From Craspedostauros australis (lineage: Eukaryota; Bacillariophyta; Bacillariophyceae; Mastogloiales; Achnanthaceae): 64,000 nt of DNA. The stretch covers positions 248,001 to 312,000 of the forward strand of contig JAMXDE010000048.1 of NCBI GenBank assembly GCA_026770025.1. The letters run 5' to 3'. The translations under genes were made by a program, and so were the position numbers. Below, piece after piece: positions 1 to 11,548 of this stretch. Each line of letters starts with the position of its first letter. The stretch's first letter is position 1. Under the pieces are notes generated by a model, which saw only the letters and a program-made list of their open reading frames with translations, was not told where the DNA came from and made no database searches.

Positions 1-3000
1 TCTCCATGTAGAGGCGAAATTGTGTCCCATGAAACAAATGTGCCCCCTCATAAGTCGTTGACGCACATTCTTTGCTTCATCAAGGCGCTCTGGTGCTCTT
101 AATGTCGTATCACTGACTCCATGCTTCGAACATCTGGAGGGCACCACATCGGCCAAGTGCGTGATTGTGTCTGTTTGCACACCAAGACATCACCATCTTT
201 GAGCTGTTAAGTCAGGCTCGCACTTTCGTGGATCAGATCACACAATGGCCAATCACAATCCGCAGTCTGTCGACGAGTTTGCACCACGTCAACACAAAAT
301 AATTTAGATCCGGATGTGAAGCACCCAAAATGCCAGAACCAAGACGCTTCGGACATGAACTTCTGGGTCCCACCACCACCTTCACGATTTGGGCTTGGGC
401 AGAGTGTCGCACACGAATACTCTACGAGTAACTCGTTCATGCGCACTGAGCAAACGGCGGAAGAGAGAAAACAGAAGGCGAACAGCCTCGAGGACAAGAA
501 TGGCCGCGCTGCGAATCTGCGATGCCATCGCAACTTGGATCCGCACCCATGTCCATGGCTTCACTCTCTCACTCCTGCAAGTACGAGCCATTCTGCTCTG
601 CTCCACGTTACACTGTTCTGTTCTAAACCTCATCAGCTACCGCCTGCACGTGAAAGCACGGTAGCTCGTACAGTGGAGTATCAGTACATTGTACTGCGTG
701 TGAGGATATCTCCATCTGAATGTGGGTCTGAAGTTGGGTCTCCGATCGCCCAAGCGCCCCGCTGAGCGAAAGAGAGAGAGAGACGACGACGACGAAGACG
801 ATGACGGAAACAGTCGTATTCAAAATGTCTTCACATCCACCATGGCATCTTGACATCTTGACATCTCGAACACCTTCACGCCGGGTCATCAGCGGTGGTG
901 CTTTGCACGATTGGAGTCAGCAGCTACGCTCCTTTCGTGTTCAATGAACATCCTTGGTACGACCAATGTCATCATCCATGGACGATGAGCACATCCAGCT
1001 CGCTCGTTCCAAACATCTCACCCGGCCATCGGCATGCGTGTCACGCTTGGCATGATCGACGAAGAACTCAACCATGAATTCAGCCATGAACCCAACCTCT
1101 CGCACAGCCAACACACGACTCCGATCTCTTCATCTGTCTTCCTCTTACCCTTCCCGTCCAGCCAATGATGTGATACTGACCCATTGACAATTGGAGTTTG
1201 GAGGTCAGCATGTGAGCCGGACCTTGTTCCATGGCTCCACAACGTGGCGGCTCACCGATCGTATCTGGACAATGAAACGGATGCATTCTGGAGCATCAGC
1301 CAGGTGGTTACGAGGACTGCGAGCTATTACATAGTAGATGAATATGCCAGATTGTTCATGTATGTGGAGGCGGGAAGGCTGAGATCAAGACGATCAACAT
1401 GCATCACGTAAGCAACGCAATTGCATGGCTAGTACCATCAGCAGATGACCAGCTGGTGAGAAATGCTGGGAAGTTGGAGGGCCCAGCAATTGCACCTGTC
1501 CAGCAATACAATGCAAGGTGATCTCGTGCAAACACTGGGGCAGGGGCAACCAACGAAAACTGCATCGGGAATGCACATACTGGCACATACCAAGCTATCT
1601 GATCACTGGCTGAGAAAAGAGACTCATTATGAAGCATGCAGCCAGGCCATTAAACAGTCATGCGGCCATACAGCTGGTCAAATGAGAAGAGACAGTTGTC
1701 TTTCCATAATGAGACACGGGTCGGCATCATGCAAACATGCGATGTCATGCACGTATTCTGCCGGTAGGTGCCCCCATTAACAGCAGCAACAGCAGGTAAG
1801 TGTATCGTAGGCAATCTTGCCTTGGTGGACCTAGCGGTCAGCTGTCCACAAGTATCTGCGATGCGGATGATTGACGCATAGGCAGGGTGACTTGGTTGGC
1901 TCGTACTCTATCCCACACTCATTCTACTCACTCACGTCTATTCCTCTTCTATCTACGAATTGATGCCATCAGGAGAGCTACGCGGCTGTTTGCAGCGAAC
2001 TTTGCCCCAGCAGTCGTTTTGAAGCGGTTTGTTCCCCTCGACAATTCACAACAGCGAGACTGTGCAGCGACGTCACGGCCGCCCAAGAGATCTCATCAAT
2101 AATCCTTCCTTGCGCAACTAGAGATCGCATGCTCCCAATTCTGCATCATGCTGGGAGTGAGTGTGACGCATTGCAGATCACTTGGCGTTGCTCCATCGGA
2201 CTTCGTCGTTTCTTCTCTCACACCATTACGCCATGGAGGCGAGCAAGATGATTCTTTCCCATCGTGGTGAAGACTCAGAGAGAGAGAGAGAGCGAGAGAG
2301 AGAGGAATCCCTGGTGATAAATCTTGATAGAGCACGGCTGTATATATACCATGTGAGAAGTACTTGCACTTCCGTTGCCGCTTCCAACCATGGCGGATTC
2401 TTGTTGAGTACAGGACGCAGGGCTACTTCGGATAGCAAAAATTGGATGACAACTGTCATCGGCTGCAACCCGTTCGGGGTCTCTCATCTTTCCAGAGCAA
2501 CGCGTGTACTCTGCTCATCTTGCACCGACCACCCACTTCACATGGGTAGTGTGCATGTGTATGTGTTCTGTTAGTACTCTTGGTAATGTTATACTTCGTT
2601 GGAGATGCAGAGACTGACATCTCTTTCTCTACTTTCCATGGCGCAGTTCGATGCGCAGTTGTTTGTTAGGCCACAACCGCTTGTGCTGGTGAAATGGCAC
2701 TCATGAGTAGAATGTTCAAACATTTGTCGCGGAGTTGCGTACGATGATACGTTTATTCGTCAGGGATAGTATAATAGAATACTTGAGAATGCAGCTGACC
2801 ACGGCAAAGTGTGTAATCTGGTGCACTCCGACCATCGCAACATCCGGTGGAAGATGATGCTCGCCCTACCTGTCACGTGGCTGATGGCGGTGGACGGCCC
2901 GATCTGCGTAACCTCACTTGTTTAAGTCCTGCACCTTGTCACCGCTTTGCAACAGTCTCGCGTGTACATATTCTCTCTCATGGAGAGCACGCGTGTGTTG

Positions 3001-6000
3001 TAACTATTGTGGGACGCGAAACAAGGCCTGGCTCGTTCCTGCGAACGCGTCGGTGCCATGATAGTGGACTGGGACGAAACAAGAGGGCAAAAAGCCGTGA
3101 CAGGACAAGGAGAATGGATCCTTGGGCTGTTCGCGATCCTGGTGCCGAAGATGTGAGGTCTTGTGGGCTGGGGGACGAAGTGCTGTATGCTGTTCGTTGT
3201 TCACATGACGGAGCCTCTATTCTTCTTTTGTGTACTCGTATGTCGTTGGATTGTTGAAGAGGAGTTGATGGACGTTTGTATACAGGTACGCAATGCGGAT
3301 ACGTGTGGTCAACAACCAAGTCCGATGCCTGATGTATGTGGCGTGTGGCGGGTTGCGAACCATCCACTGACGTCGCCATTTGCTCGCTGTCATGCAACTT
3401 GGCAGGATACGACGCAGCCCAAAATCGACTTGACGGCGCCGTGGAGCGAATCGCTTCGACCTGCATCAACATGCCTGACCGCACGGAGAAGAATTTGGCG
3501 CAATTCGGAACCGAAGGCAGTACGATTGATGTCGGGCTCAATGGAGAGAGAGAGAGAGGCTGGCTTTGGATGGCTGTGGGGCGTGGTGCATGCGATGGGC
3601 GATGGAGCACGCGGAAGCTCAATTCGAAGAATCGATAGTTCGATGTAATGGGCATGGTGTTTGGAATAGTTGGACAGCAAAGGGTATCATCGCGTGTCGT
3701 GCAGGGGTGCCATGCGGAGCTGCCGTGCGGGGATGGCGGAGTATGGTACCATGCAAAGACGGGTGTGCTCGTTGAGTCCTCATGGTCGCGTGTGGGAGCC
3801 TCGTCGGAGTGTGGCAACAGATTCGCTTCCCTCGCGATCACGTCGTTGTGCTCTGTTCGGATCTGTTTGGAGAATGAACGTGGACATGGATGCTGCAATG
3901 CCATCTCATGCAGCGTTGGTGTCGGCGTCGGCACTGGCTATGCTGTTGGCGCGGATCCAGCCTTGGGCTGCCAGCAGCAAGACCATTGGAGCTGAAGTAG
4001 GATCTTCTCGAGATGTCTCTCTCCAAGATGTTGGCCCCCGCCCGGCCACGAGGCGTTGATGTGACTATGTGCCGATCCGCCAGCCAGTGCCCTTTGCCTT
4101 CTGCTCAACCTGTCGCTAACCTCCATGCCCAATCAAAGTTGAGTGTGGCACGGATTTTCGGCTTGGTTTGATGCCAGTTTTCAATCACAAGGAATCGATG
4201 GTCTCATGGCGAATCAGCAAGGCCGTTGTCACCATGATGGAAGGCTGGTAATACAAAGACTGCATATTGTGGCTCGGTGTGTTGAAACGCCTGTGGGTTC
4301 AGTTGATGGACGGAATCGTCGTTTGAAGGTGTTGCAATGGCAATGTAATGCAGATACGGATGAGGACATAGATGGCATGATGTGGTGTCCATGGCCTGGT
4401 TGTTGTTCATTTGCCGATCCATGGGATGCTGACTCGGGGGAACGATTGGTTATTGACGGCTTGATTGTGTTTCTGCGCTTGCAAGAGGGTTTACCTGTCG
4501 TGGTGGTGGTGGTGGTGGTGCTTCAGCTGCTCAGTCGTCGTGGTCCGGAGCGTACCACCCATCTGATTGCATCTGATTGCATTCATCCTCCTGTGTTTGG
4601 CTTTCTTGCGCTGGAAGGAGCTGGCGGATCACAGTGTTCTGAGCGTGTCGAGAGTGCGCGAAGCTGCAGCGTGGACGCGCAACACGATACGAATGCGCGT
4701 TGTTGCTGCGATGTGGTGCTGATCACGTCCTAACCACACAAATAGAGAGCACGGATTCGACAGAATGTACGGTAGCGGTACGAGCCACGAGGTCAGGGCC
4801 AACGAAGATTGACAATGACCCGAGTGCCGTTTGGCCATGTTCGGAGGCGTTCTCTGTTGCGCTTCGACACAAAAAGAAGGGGGACGCATTGGTGCGGTGC
4901 AATCACATCGGTGGTGGGGAGGTGACGCGCGACTCCTCTCCTCGCACCGTACCATACCCTCCACATACTCTTACCAATACCACACGATAGTGTGAGTTTC
5001 GTCTTCGTTCAGCCCCAGTGCGCAAAGTGCCATCCACAAGAGAACATGACGTGATGCATCGCAAAGTACAGAAATAGACCGCATCACTGCCCCAGACTTT
5101 GCTTTTCTTCCATTTGTCGGGGCTGGTCCGATTTCCCTTCACGATGTGCATCTGTTTGCGTTCAGCAACACTACTTGGTGGTTTCACAACAGGTTTGTCC
5201 GTTCGGTTTTGCACGTATTTTATCATACTTGGGAGAGAAAAAGGTGCTCGTCCCGCACGTCCATTGCGTCGCAACGTTCGCAAATTACAGAACTCTTGGC
5301 ACAGAAGGGCACAGGAACTGGTCCAAAAAAGGTAGCTGCCTCGTTGCGGACATCGCAATCACATTCATCCCAGCCACCCATTTCTGCGTTGTGTCCTTCC
5401 ATCACAAAGCGCCATTGTTGCCCCTGGTGCTGACCGCTGTCGTCGTCGTCGTCATCATAGTCTTTGGGGATGCGTTCTCGACGCCAAAGTTCCGTCACTT
5501 GCGGGAAGCTGCTGGTTGGTTCCAAGGCACGAGCACAAAAAGACGCATCATCCACCACCAAGATGCGGCAATAGTAGAGCATACAGCCCAATTCACGAAG
5601 TGATACCGGGAATAGACAGAACAAATATGCTCAGAACCAACCACAGTTTACCTCAACTGTTCCACCCGGAAATGTCGCAAATGCCCTTGATGTACTCCAA
5701 GAGAGAAGCTTCTCTCCGCCAAGACATGACTCAGAGGAACCCATTGAAACCTTCTGCCTACACTACAGGTACATTTGTGGCGCTACCGTCATTAATACCA
5801 CCAGCATTCACTGATTCGACGCACCCACCGTGTTGCTTCGCACGCCCGAGATTCTGCAGGGCACTGCGCGTAAGTTTTCGACGGACTGTTGCCCGCGTTT
5901 CAATCAGTCAACAATCCCATTGGCACGGTCTGTCTGTGTAGCTTGTTGCTTGATTAACAGACATTCAAGACAGATCGCGCAAACGAAATGCAACAAACTG

Positions 6001-6301
6001 ACAGTGACATGACGTGGAGATACTGTGTATCATTAGTAACGCGTGTCTGCCAGTCAGGTGTTGCACAAACAAAACTTCATGAAATCGGTACGACCTTCGT
6101 CAGGTACAAAGTTGAAACACGAAATCGGGAGACCGTTCATCGCGACCAAACGCAACACGCAAAACGACACAAAACAAATGATGTCGGAGCACAACAAAAC
6201 AAGAAGACAACATCGCAACAATCTCAAATCAGCACAAGCAAGGCACCACCCTCCGAGTCGTGCTCATACAGAACAGTTGATTGAACAGAAGGGACGCAAA
6301 G
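1..6301. other. Gene-poor left flank
   Basis: No open frame in this 6.3-kb stretch shows a recognisable domain or the codon texture of the real genes further right. The longest open frames (2978-3934 on the minus strand, 4143-4733 on the plus strand) are rich in Ser, Arg, Pro, His and Cys in the way chance frames are. What can be seen is simple sequence: a GA tract followed by GAC repeats at about 772-800, a GA tract at about 2277-2306, another at about 3544-3557, and a GTG tract at 4500-4520. The last few hundred bases probably include the promoter and 5' leader of the eIF3j gene that starts at 6302. Confidence 0.5.
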
Positions 6302-7402
6302 ATGGGTGACAACTGGGACGACGGCAGCGACGACGAATGGGATGTCGACGATGACATTCTCGAGCAGCGCCTTGGGCTTGCGAACAAGGATGACGAGGAG
6401 GAGGTCGATCTGGCCTTCAAGATGAAGGAGGAGAAGGAGAGGAAGGAGCAGGAGGAGCTCAAGAAGAAGGGAGAGGCCCTGGCGGCCAAGAAGAAGGCCG
6501 AGAAGGCCAAGCAGGAGGAGAGGGAGCTGGCCCTCAAGGTGCTGGAGGTCGAAGCGCAGATGGAGGCCAACATGACGCTGGACGAGCGCAAGGAGATGGA
6601 GCGCAAGCGAGTGGAGGATGCGGACAATGCGCTTGCTGATGAGCTCTTCGGCGGCGCCGGTGCAAAGAAGGGAGCGGCAGCAACTACCAAGGGCGCTGGT
6701 GACCAGCTCGCCCTGATGACTCTCAAGGATCACTTGAAGCATGCCAAGGTTGTTTCCGCGGCCTTGAAGGTACGTCAAGCAGATCAACTTCACGTTGAGT
6801 GAAATTGTTTGTGGACGAATGTTCATTGATGTATTCTGCCATCCACTATGACGTTCCTGCTCTGCATGGTTTTCGTCCTGCCGATGCAAGAATAACGCGA
6901 GAAGAGCACAGCATTGACTCTAGAGATTCCGCGCTCAATTCATGACATCATGCGCGCACACATAATATTATGAGTTATCTGCTGCCGTTGCTACGCTCTC
7001 CTGGACTCACTCACCCATTCGCTCACGCACTCACTCGCTCACTCTCCTTCTTCTTCTTCTTCTTCTTGTCTTCTCCACACTGGCATTGCTTTCGCGGTAC
7101 AGAAACACGGAAAGACGCTGCTGGCCACCACATTTCTGAGAGAGGTGATACAGGGGAGCAAGGACACCCTGGATGTCAATGCCATCTCGGAGCTCATCAC
7201 TGCCTGTAACGTCATCAAGAACGAGAAGATCCAGGCGGACAAGCGAAAAACGAAGAACCAGGGGCCGAAGTCCAAGAAGGCGGAGAAGGAGGCGCAGGCC
7301 AAGGCCAAGAAGATTCATGACGAGACCTTCGGGGACAACAACGAGTACGATCAGTACGATGAGATCGGCGAATCCTACCAGGATGATTACGACTTCTTCT
7401 AA
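6302..7402 (+). CDS. EIF3J: Eukaryotic translation initiation factor 3 subunit J (eIF3j/HCR1)
   Basis: This is the loosely bound J subunit of eIF3, which acts in the cytoplasm at the 40S decoding centre during initiation and ribosome recycling. The gene has two exons, 6302-6769 and 7103-7402, joined in phase 0. The intron 6770-7102 starts GTACGT, carries a TTC-rich pyrimidine tract at about 7047-7068 and ends CAG. The product is 255 residues, close to the human protein (about 258). It opens with the family's acidic tryptophan-containing start (MGDNWDDGSDDEWDVDDDI), then a long charged helix rich in Lys and Glu (about 40-120), the conserved core around DHLKHAKVVSAALKKHGKT at the exon junction, and an acidic tail ending DDYDFF. 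The ATG chosen gives this conserved start directly. A foldback transposon begins 149 bases after the stop. The assignment is firm; the intron is inferred from the frame and the splice sites. Confidence 0.95.
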
Positions 7403-7551
7403 GGTGTCCCCGTGTGGCCCATCGCGCATCCAGCTGGTGCATGCATCCGTGCGAGAATGCGTGGATAGGAGAAATGATGGGCTTGTTGGCTGGCAGCATT
7501 GTTGTAACTGGTAGATCTTCGCATCGTGCACAAAACCAAAGTGAATGAAAT

Positions 7552-7604
7552 GAGGAAATTCACTAACCAGCCTTTTTGAAGTGCCGATTTGCACTAACCA
7601 GCCT
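7552..7604 (+). repeat. Left terminal inverted repeat (perfect outer 53 bp)
   Basis: These 53 bases are identical to the reverse complement of 9767-9819. Within them the word CACTAACCAGCCT occurs twice, about 31 bases apart. Such repeated subterminal words often serve as transposase-binding sites, which is an inference here. Beyond this block the arms still match with scattered differences. Confidence 0.85.
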
Positions 7605-8419
7605 ATTTTGTGTTTCTTAGCGACTCAAAACGTCGAAATGTCCATGCGACATCCCACGGACATAGATATTTCGCATCGCCCCCAAGGCTAGTGTATCAAT
7701 GTAGACTACTTGTATCACACAGGAAAAGTAAAAGCCACATCATCCATGTTTGTCATACTTGTAACATTATGTCATTAATTCGTCCATACGAACGTACTTC
7801 ATCTAATGAAGGGAATTAATGCCTACGTAGTCGTAGATATGTGCATCATTTACCTGTTTGCTCCAATTTTGTACGTTGTGGATCGTATTCTGACCAAACC
7901 TTCATAGGAAAGGATAAACATATTCCATCTAAACAAGATAAGCACATCGAGAGCATTCCAATGGGTAGAATTCCAGCTAGCGAGCATCTTTATCCATCTG
8001 GGAGAGATGGTGATATCCAAATCTATGAACCTCGTCATACTCAGCGCTACGCTTGACGCTGCACAATCTTCTGCACATCTACACATTCCTCAGGCCATTT
8101 TGTGAGATCCGACCAGCGGCATTACTTCAATCACACTCCAAAGAGTACGGCCATAGATTTTGAAGTCCTTGATCTGTTTGGAAGGCATCTAATTGTACGG
8201 ACGCTGATATCACACGCTACTGAAGTGTGCGCATCACACTGCACATCGTTGTGAGCATATGTGCACAGAACATGTCGATCATATTCCAATTTGACAATTC
8301 ATCGACTCCGAACGCACTCCATAGAGGGCGGGCATGGAGTTCGAAGCCGTACACCCGTCAGCAAGGTGTATCGACACGCGCCCAGGTGATCCTCATGTCA
8401 CGACGCCCCTAAGTGCCAC

Positions 8420-9080
8420 TTGACATCAACATCCGGAAAATTGGATTCCTTCCGAACGGATCAAGGACTTCAAACTCCATGGCCGTAGCCTTTGGAGTAT
8501 GTTTGGAGTGATTCCGTTGATCGCATCTCTCAAGATGGATGGCCGAAGGCATAGATGTGCGGAATACTGCTCAGAGCGATGCCTACCGTCCAGACGCATC
8601 CCACGCAGTAGTGTGTGACATCAGCATCCGTAAGACTGGATCCCTTCCAGACGGATCTTGCATTTTAACCGCAATTTGCGTACTCTTTGCAGTGCATTCG
8701 GAGTGGCCAAAGTTTTCGATTGGAATATGATCGACGTTTTCTATGCATATATGCGCAGAACGCTGTACAGTGCGAGGCGTATCGTTCAGTACCGCGGGAT
8801 AGCATCATCCATGAAATTGGATCCCTTTCAGATGGATCTTGCACTTCTAACTCCATAGCCATACTCTGTGACGTGTGATTGGAGTGGTTATAGTGTTGGA
8901 TCGGAATACGATTGATAGTTCCTATGCGCAAATATCCAAATCACTGTCCAATGCGATGCGTACCATTTAGGACTGCGTGATATCAGCATCCGTTGAATTA
9001 GATCCCTTCCAAAGGGATCTAAGACTTCAAACTCCATGACTGTACTCTTTTGAGCGTGATTGGAGCTACGCAGTTGGTCA
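8420..9080. repeat. Internal tandem repeats of about 170-195 bp in the foldback element
   Basis: Diverged units recur with anchors at about 8431, 8626, 8817 and 8988, each centred on an ATCC / GGATCCCTTCC-like core followed by AACTCCATrgCC-type sequence. The core GATCCCTTCCAAAGGGATC at about 9001-9019 is itself nearly palindromic. Related units make up both arms, so the interior looks like a small satellite arranged as a foldback rather than a decayed gene. Confidence 0.7.
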
Positions 9081-9766
9081 GATCTCTCAAAACTGCCTGC
9101 CAAATGCATAGATATGTGGAATACAGTACAGCATCAAGCGTAGCGCTCAGTATGACGAGGTTCATAGATTTGGATGCCGGCATTTCTTCCAGAAGGATCC
9201 AGATCCTCGCAAGCCACCCCCATACCCATTGAAGGTCTGTCGCTATGATTACATTTGTAGAATTGCAGATGTTGAATCATTCATATGAAGGTTTGGTCAA
9301 AACCCTGCACACCGCACACAGCTACCATGCGGTATCATGTGATTTGATCGCGCATATTCTGCAACGCCTTCCAGATGGATCCAGTCAATTGCTAGCTGGC
9401 TTTATACCCATTGCAATGCCCTCGATGCGCTGATCTGGTTAAAACGTAATATGTTTATCCTTTCCAATGAAGGTTTCATCAGAATACGATCCACAACGCA
9501 AAGAGTTGGAGCAAACAAATGGATGATGCACATATCTATTACTAATGTAGTCATTATCCCTTCATTAGATGCTATATATTCGTATGGACTATTTACATGC
9601 ATTCTATGGCAATTATGACAAACTGTATGATGTGGTTTGTACTTTCCTGTGTGATACAGGTGGTCTACATTGATACACTAACCTTGGAGGTCGATGTGAA
9701 ATCTCCGTGTCCATGAGATGTCGCACAGACATTTGGACGTTTTGTGCCACTAAGTGTTGTAAAAAC

Positions 9767-9819
9767 AGGCTGGTTAGTGCAAATCGGCACTTCAAAAAGG
9801 CTGGTTAGTGAATTTCCTC
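9767..9819 (-). repeat. Right terminal inverted repeat (perfect outer 53 bp)
   Basis: This is the inverse of 7552-7604 and ends at 9819 immediately before the 9-bp target duplication. Counted from the ends, the right arm is about 180 bases longer than the left up to a shared internal landmark. This fits one extra copy of an internal repeat unit in the right arm. Confidence 0.85.
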
Positions 9820-9828
9820 GAATGAAAT

Positions 9829-11548
9829 ACCTTCGTATATGTGATGGCATGGAGAAGGAAAACACAAACAAATACACAGACACAGACACACACGTGTCCA
9901 TGAACGTTGCGATGACCGTTGCATCTGAATGGAATGGAAAGGATCGGGACGCGACGCAACGGAGGGAGAGAGAGAGAAGCGGCGATGCATCATACCTTGT
10001 TGGGCATCACGTGAACGATGGATTCCTACGTCAGATTGCACGCGCCAATTGCGAGCATCCCTTGTGACATCACAGCACGCTTCTATTTGCCGCTCCCGAA
10101 TCAGCGCGAACAAGCTCACCTGCCAATGCGTGGACGGACAGATGGATGAATGTGTGGAAGAGCGAAGCCAACCATCATCACCATTTGCCTGCAGACGAAC
10201 GAAGTATTTCCATCCTAGCAAGCGTGAAATGAACGCGTATCTTCAACACTTGTGCTAAGAGATATATATACATTGGTAGTCGTCCAATGCACTCTGCTCG
10301 ATTCCTTCAATGATGACCGCTTGCGGCGATGTGCGACCTATGTACTCAGTGTAGGCGTACATGTGTATATTACCTTCAATTAAGTATTTCTCCTCAACTT
10401 TCAATGTTGTATTGTTCTCAATACTTAGTGTCATTAGCACTTCTACACGGGCTTCCAATGGTTCGGAGAAACTAACGTGGTCTTCGCTGCGACATCGCCA
10501 ACGGATGAAAATGCACTTTCTACCAATCACAACCAATCGTGGAACGTGTTGGAGAATGACTCGTGGTGGTCCATCGTCACAAAAGCGAATTGGTTGTACC
10601 CTTGTTGCGCAACAAAAGCGCGGAAGATTGTGATGTGCCGATTCTTCTTGACGAAAGGAAGAACAAAGCCGAATGGCCAATCAAAAGGTGGCAAGATGCA
10701 ATTATTAATGCGACTGCAACAGATTGGTGTGATGCGTGTGGGCCACGGATGCGCGTGCGTCGAGGGTTCCGCGTATCCAATTCTGGCATTTCGTGTCTGC
10801 CCGTGCAACCACATGGGTCGTTTGTGTCCGTCCGACCTTGCTTCCCTTCCTCGTGCACTTTCCACACGTGAAAATCCTCCTGCACTTTCCACACGTGAAA
10901 ATCCTCGCCGAAGGCTTTTATGCGCTGTCATGTCCCTCTATTGGTTTCTTTGTTGGTCTGCCTGCACAGGTAACAACATGCCAATGAAACATAGGAACGG
11001 ATGGACAGACTGACGGGCCAATAGTTCGTCGAGCTTCTCGCGAACGTCTGGGGAAAACTGACTATCTGCGCCCTGGCCACAAAACGAGGTCATCATCACC
11101 AACATCGGGCATTTCCGCGTGTGGTTCCGCGCCTCATCCAACCACGCTGCTGGTTCTCCGCGGTGGCCTCCTGTTGACGATCATCGTTGTTGTCCTGCCA
11201 GTTGGAGCGCCATTCGAACTTCCCATCACATCACAAGGAATCACTTATTTCGAGAAACATAAATTACACACGAGACGGCATCGACGCACCACTCACTACC
11301 AGGGGAGAAGGGAACACAAGCAAAGCATCGGCAAACACCAAAGAGAATCAAACGCATCCAGAACACTTGCACATAGAATACCAAACACCCAGAGAATCTC
11401 TCTATTAGCGACAGCACGAGCAGAGGGATCCTATTAACTTTCACATCTACAGCATCAACATAATTGGCAGCATTTCCATAATCTAACCAAATCAGATCGT
11501 AGCAAAGGAACGACAGCAAAGGAACGACATCACGACCATATCACCACC
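9829..11548. other. Intergenic region before the sideroflexin gene
   Basis: No supported gene is seen. A 27-bp direct duplication (TGCACTTTCCACACGTGAAA...) lies at 10854-10906. Short AT-rich words such as ATATATATA occur at about 10261. The final 100-200 bases before 11549 are A- and C-rich, as in the 5' leaders of other genes in this window. Confidence 0.5.
10854..10906. repeat. 27-bp tandem duplication
   Basis: Two adjacent copies of a 27-bp unit beginning TGCACTTTCCACACGTG, the second one base short, lie in intergenic DNA. Each contains the palindrome CACGTG (an E-box/G-box core), so the pair gives two CACGTG sites 27 bases apart. No nearby gene clearly depends on it. Confidence 0.7.

Larger units (their letters stand above)
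7543..9828. mobile_element. Foldback Mutator-like DNA transposon, non-autonomous
   Basis: A 2268-bp element (7552-9819) is bounded by inverted copies of a sequence starting GAGGAAATTCACTAACC. The outer 53 bases match perfectly between the ends, and imperfect pairing continues inward for hundreds of bases: the block at about 8014-8056 is the inverse of about 9131-9177. A 9-bp direct repeat GAATGAAAT flanks it exactly, at 7543-7551 and 9820-9828. Long inverted ends plus a 9-bp target duplication are the hallmark of Mutator-like elements. No transposase frame is visible inside, so it would need a transposase supplied in trans. The perfect outer repeat and intact target duplication suggest a fairly recent insertion. 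The superfamily is inferred from structure only, since no transposase can be compared. Confidence 0.85.

Noticed and set aside
2978-3934. Minus-strand open frame of 318 codons in the left flank
   Set aside because: It is long, but the composition is that of chance frames (Ser, Pro, Thr, Arg, His), with no ordered segment, domain or supporting splice structure.
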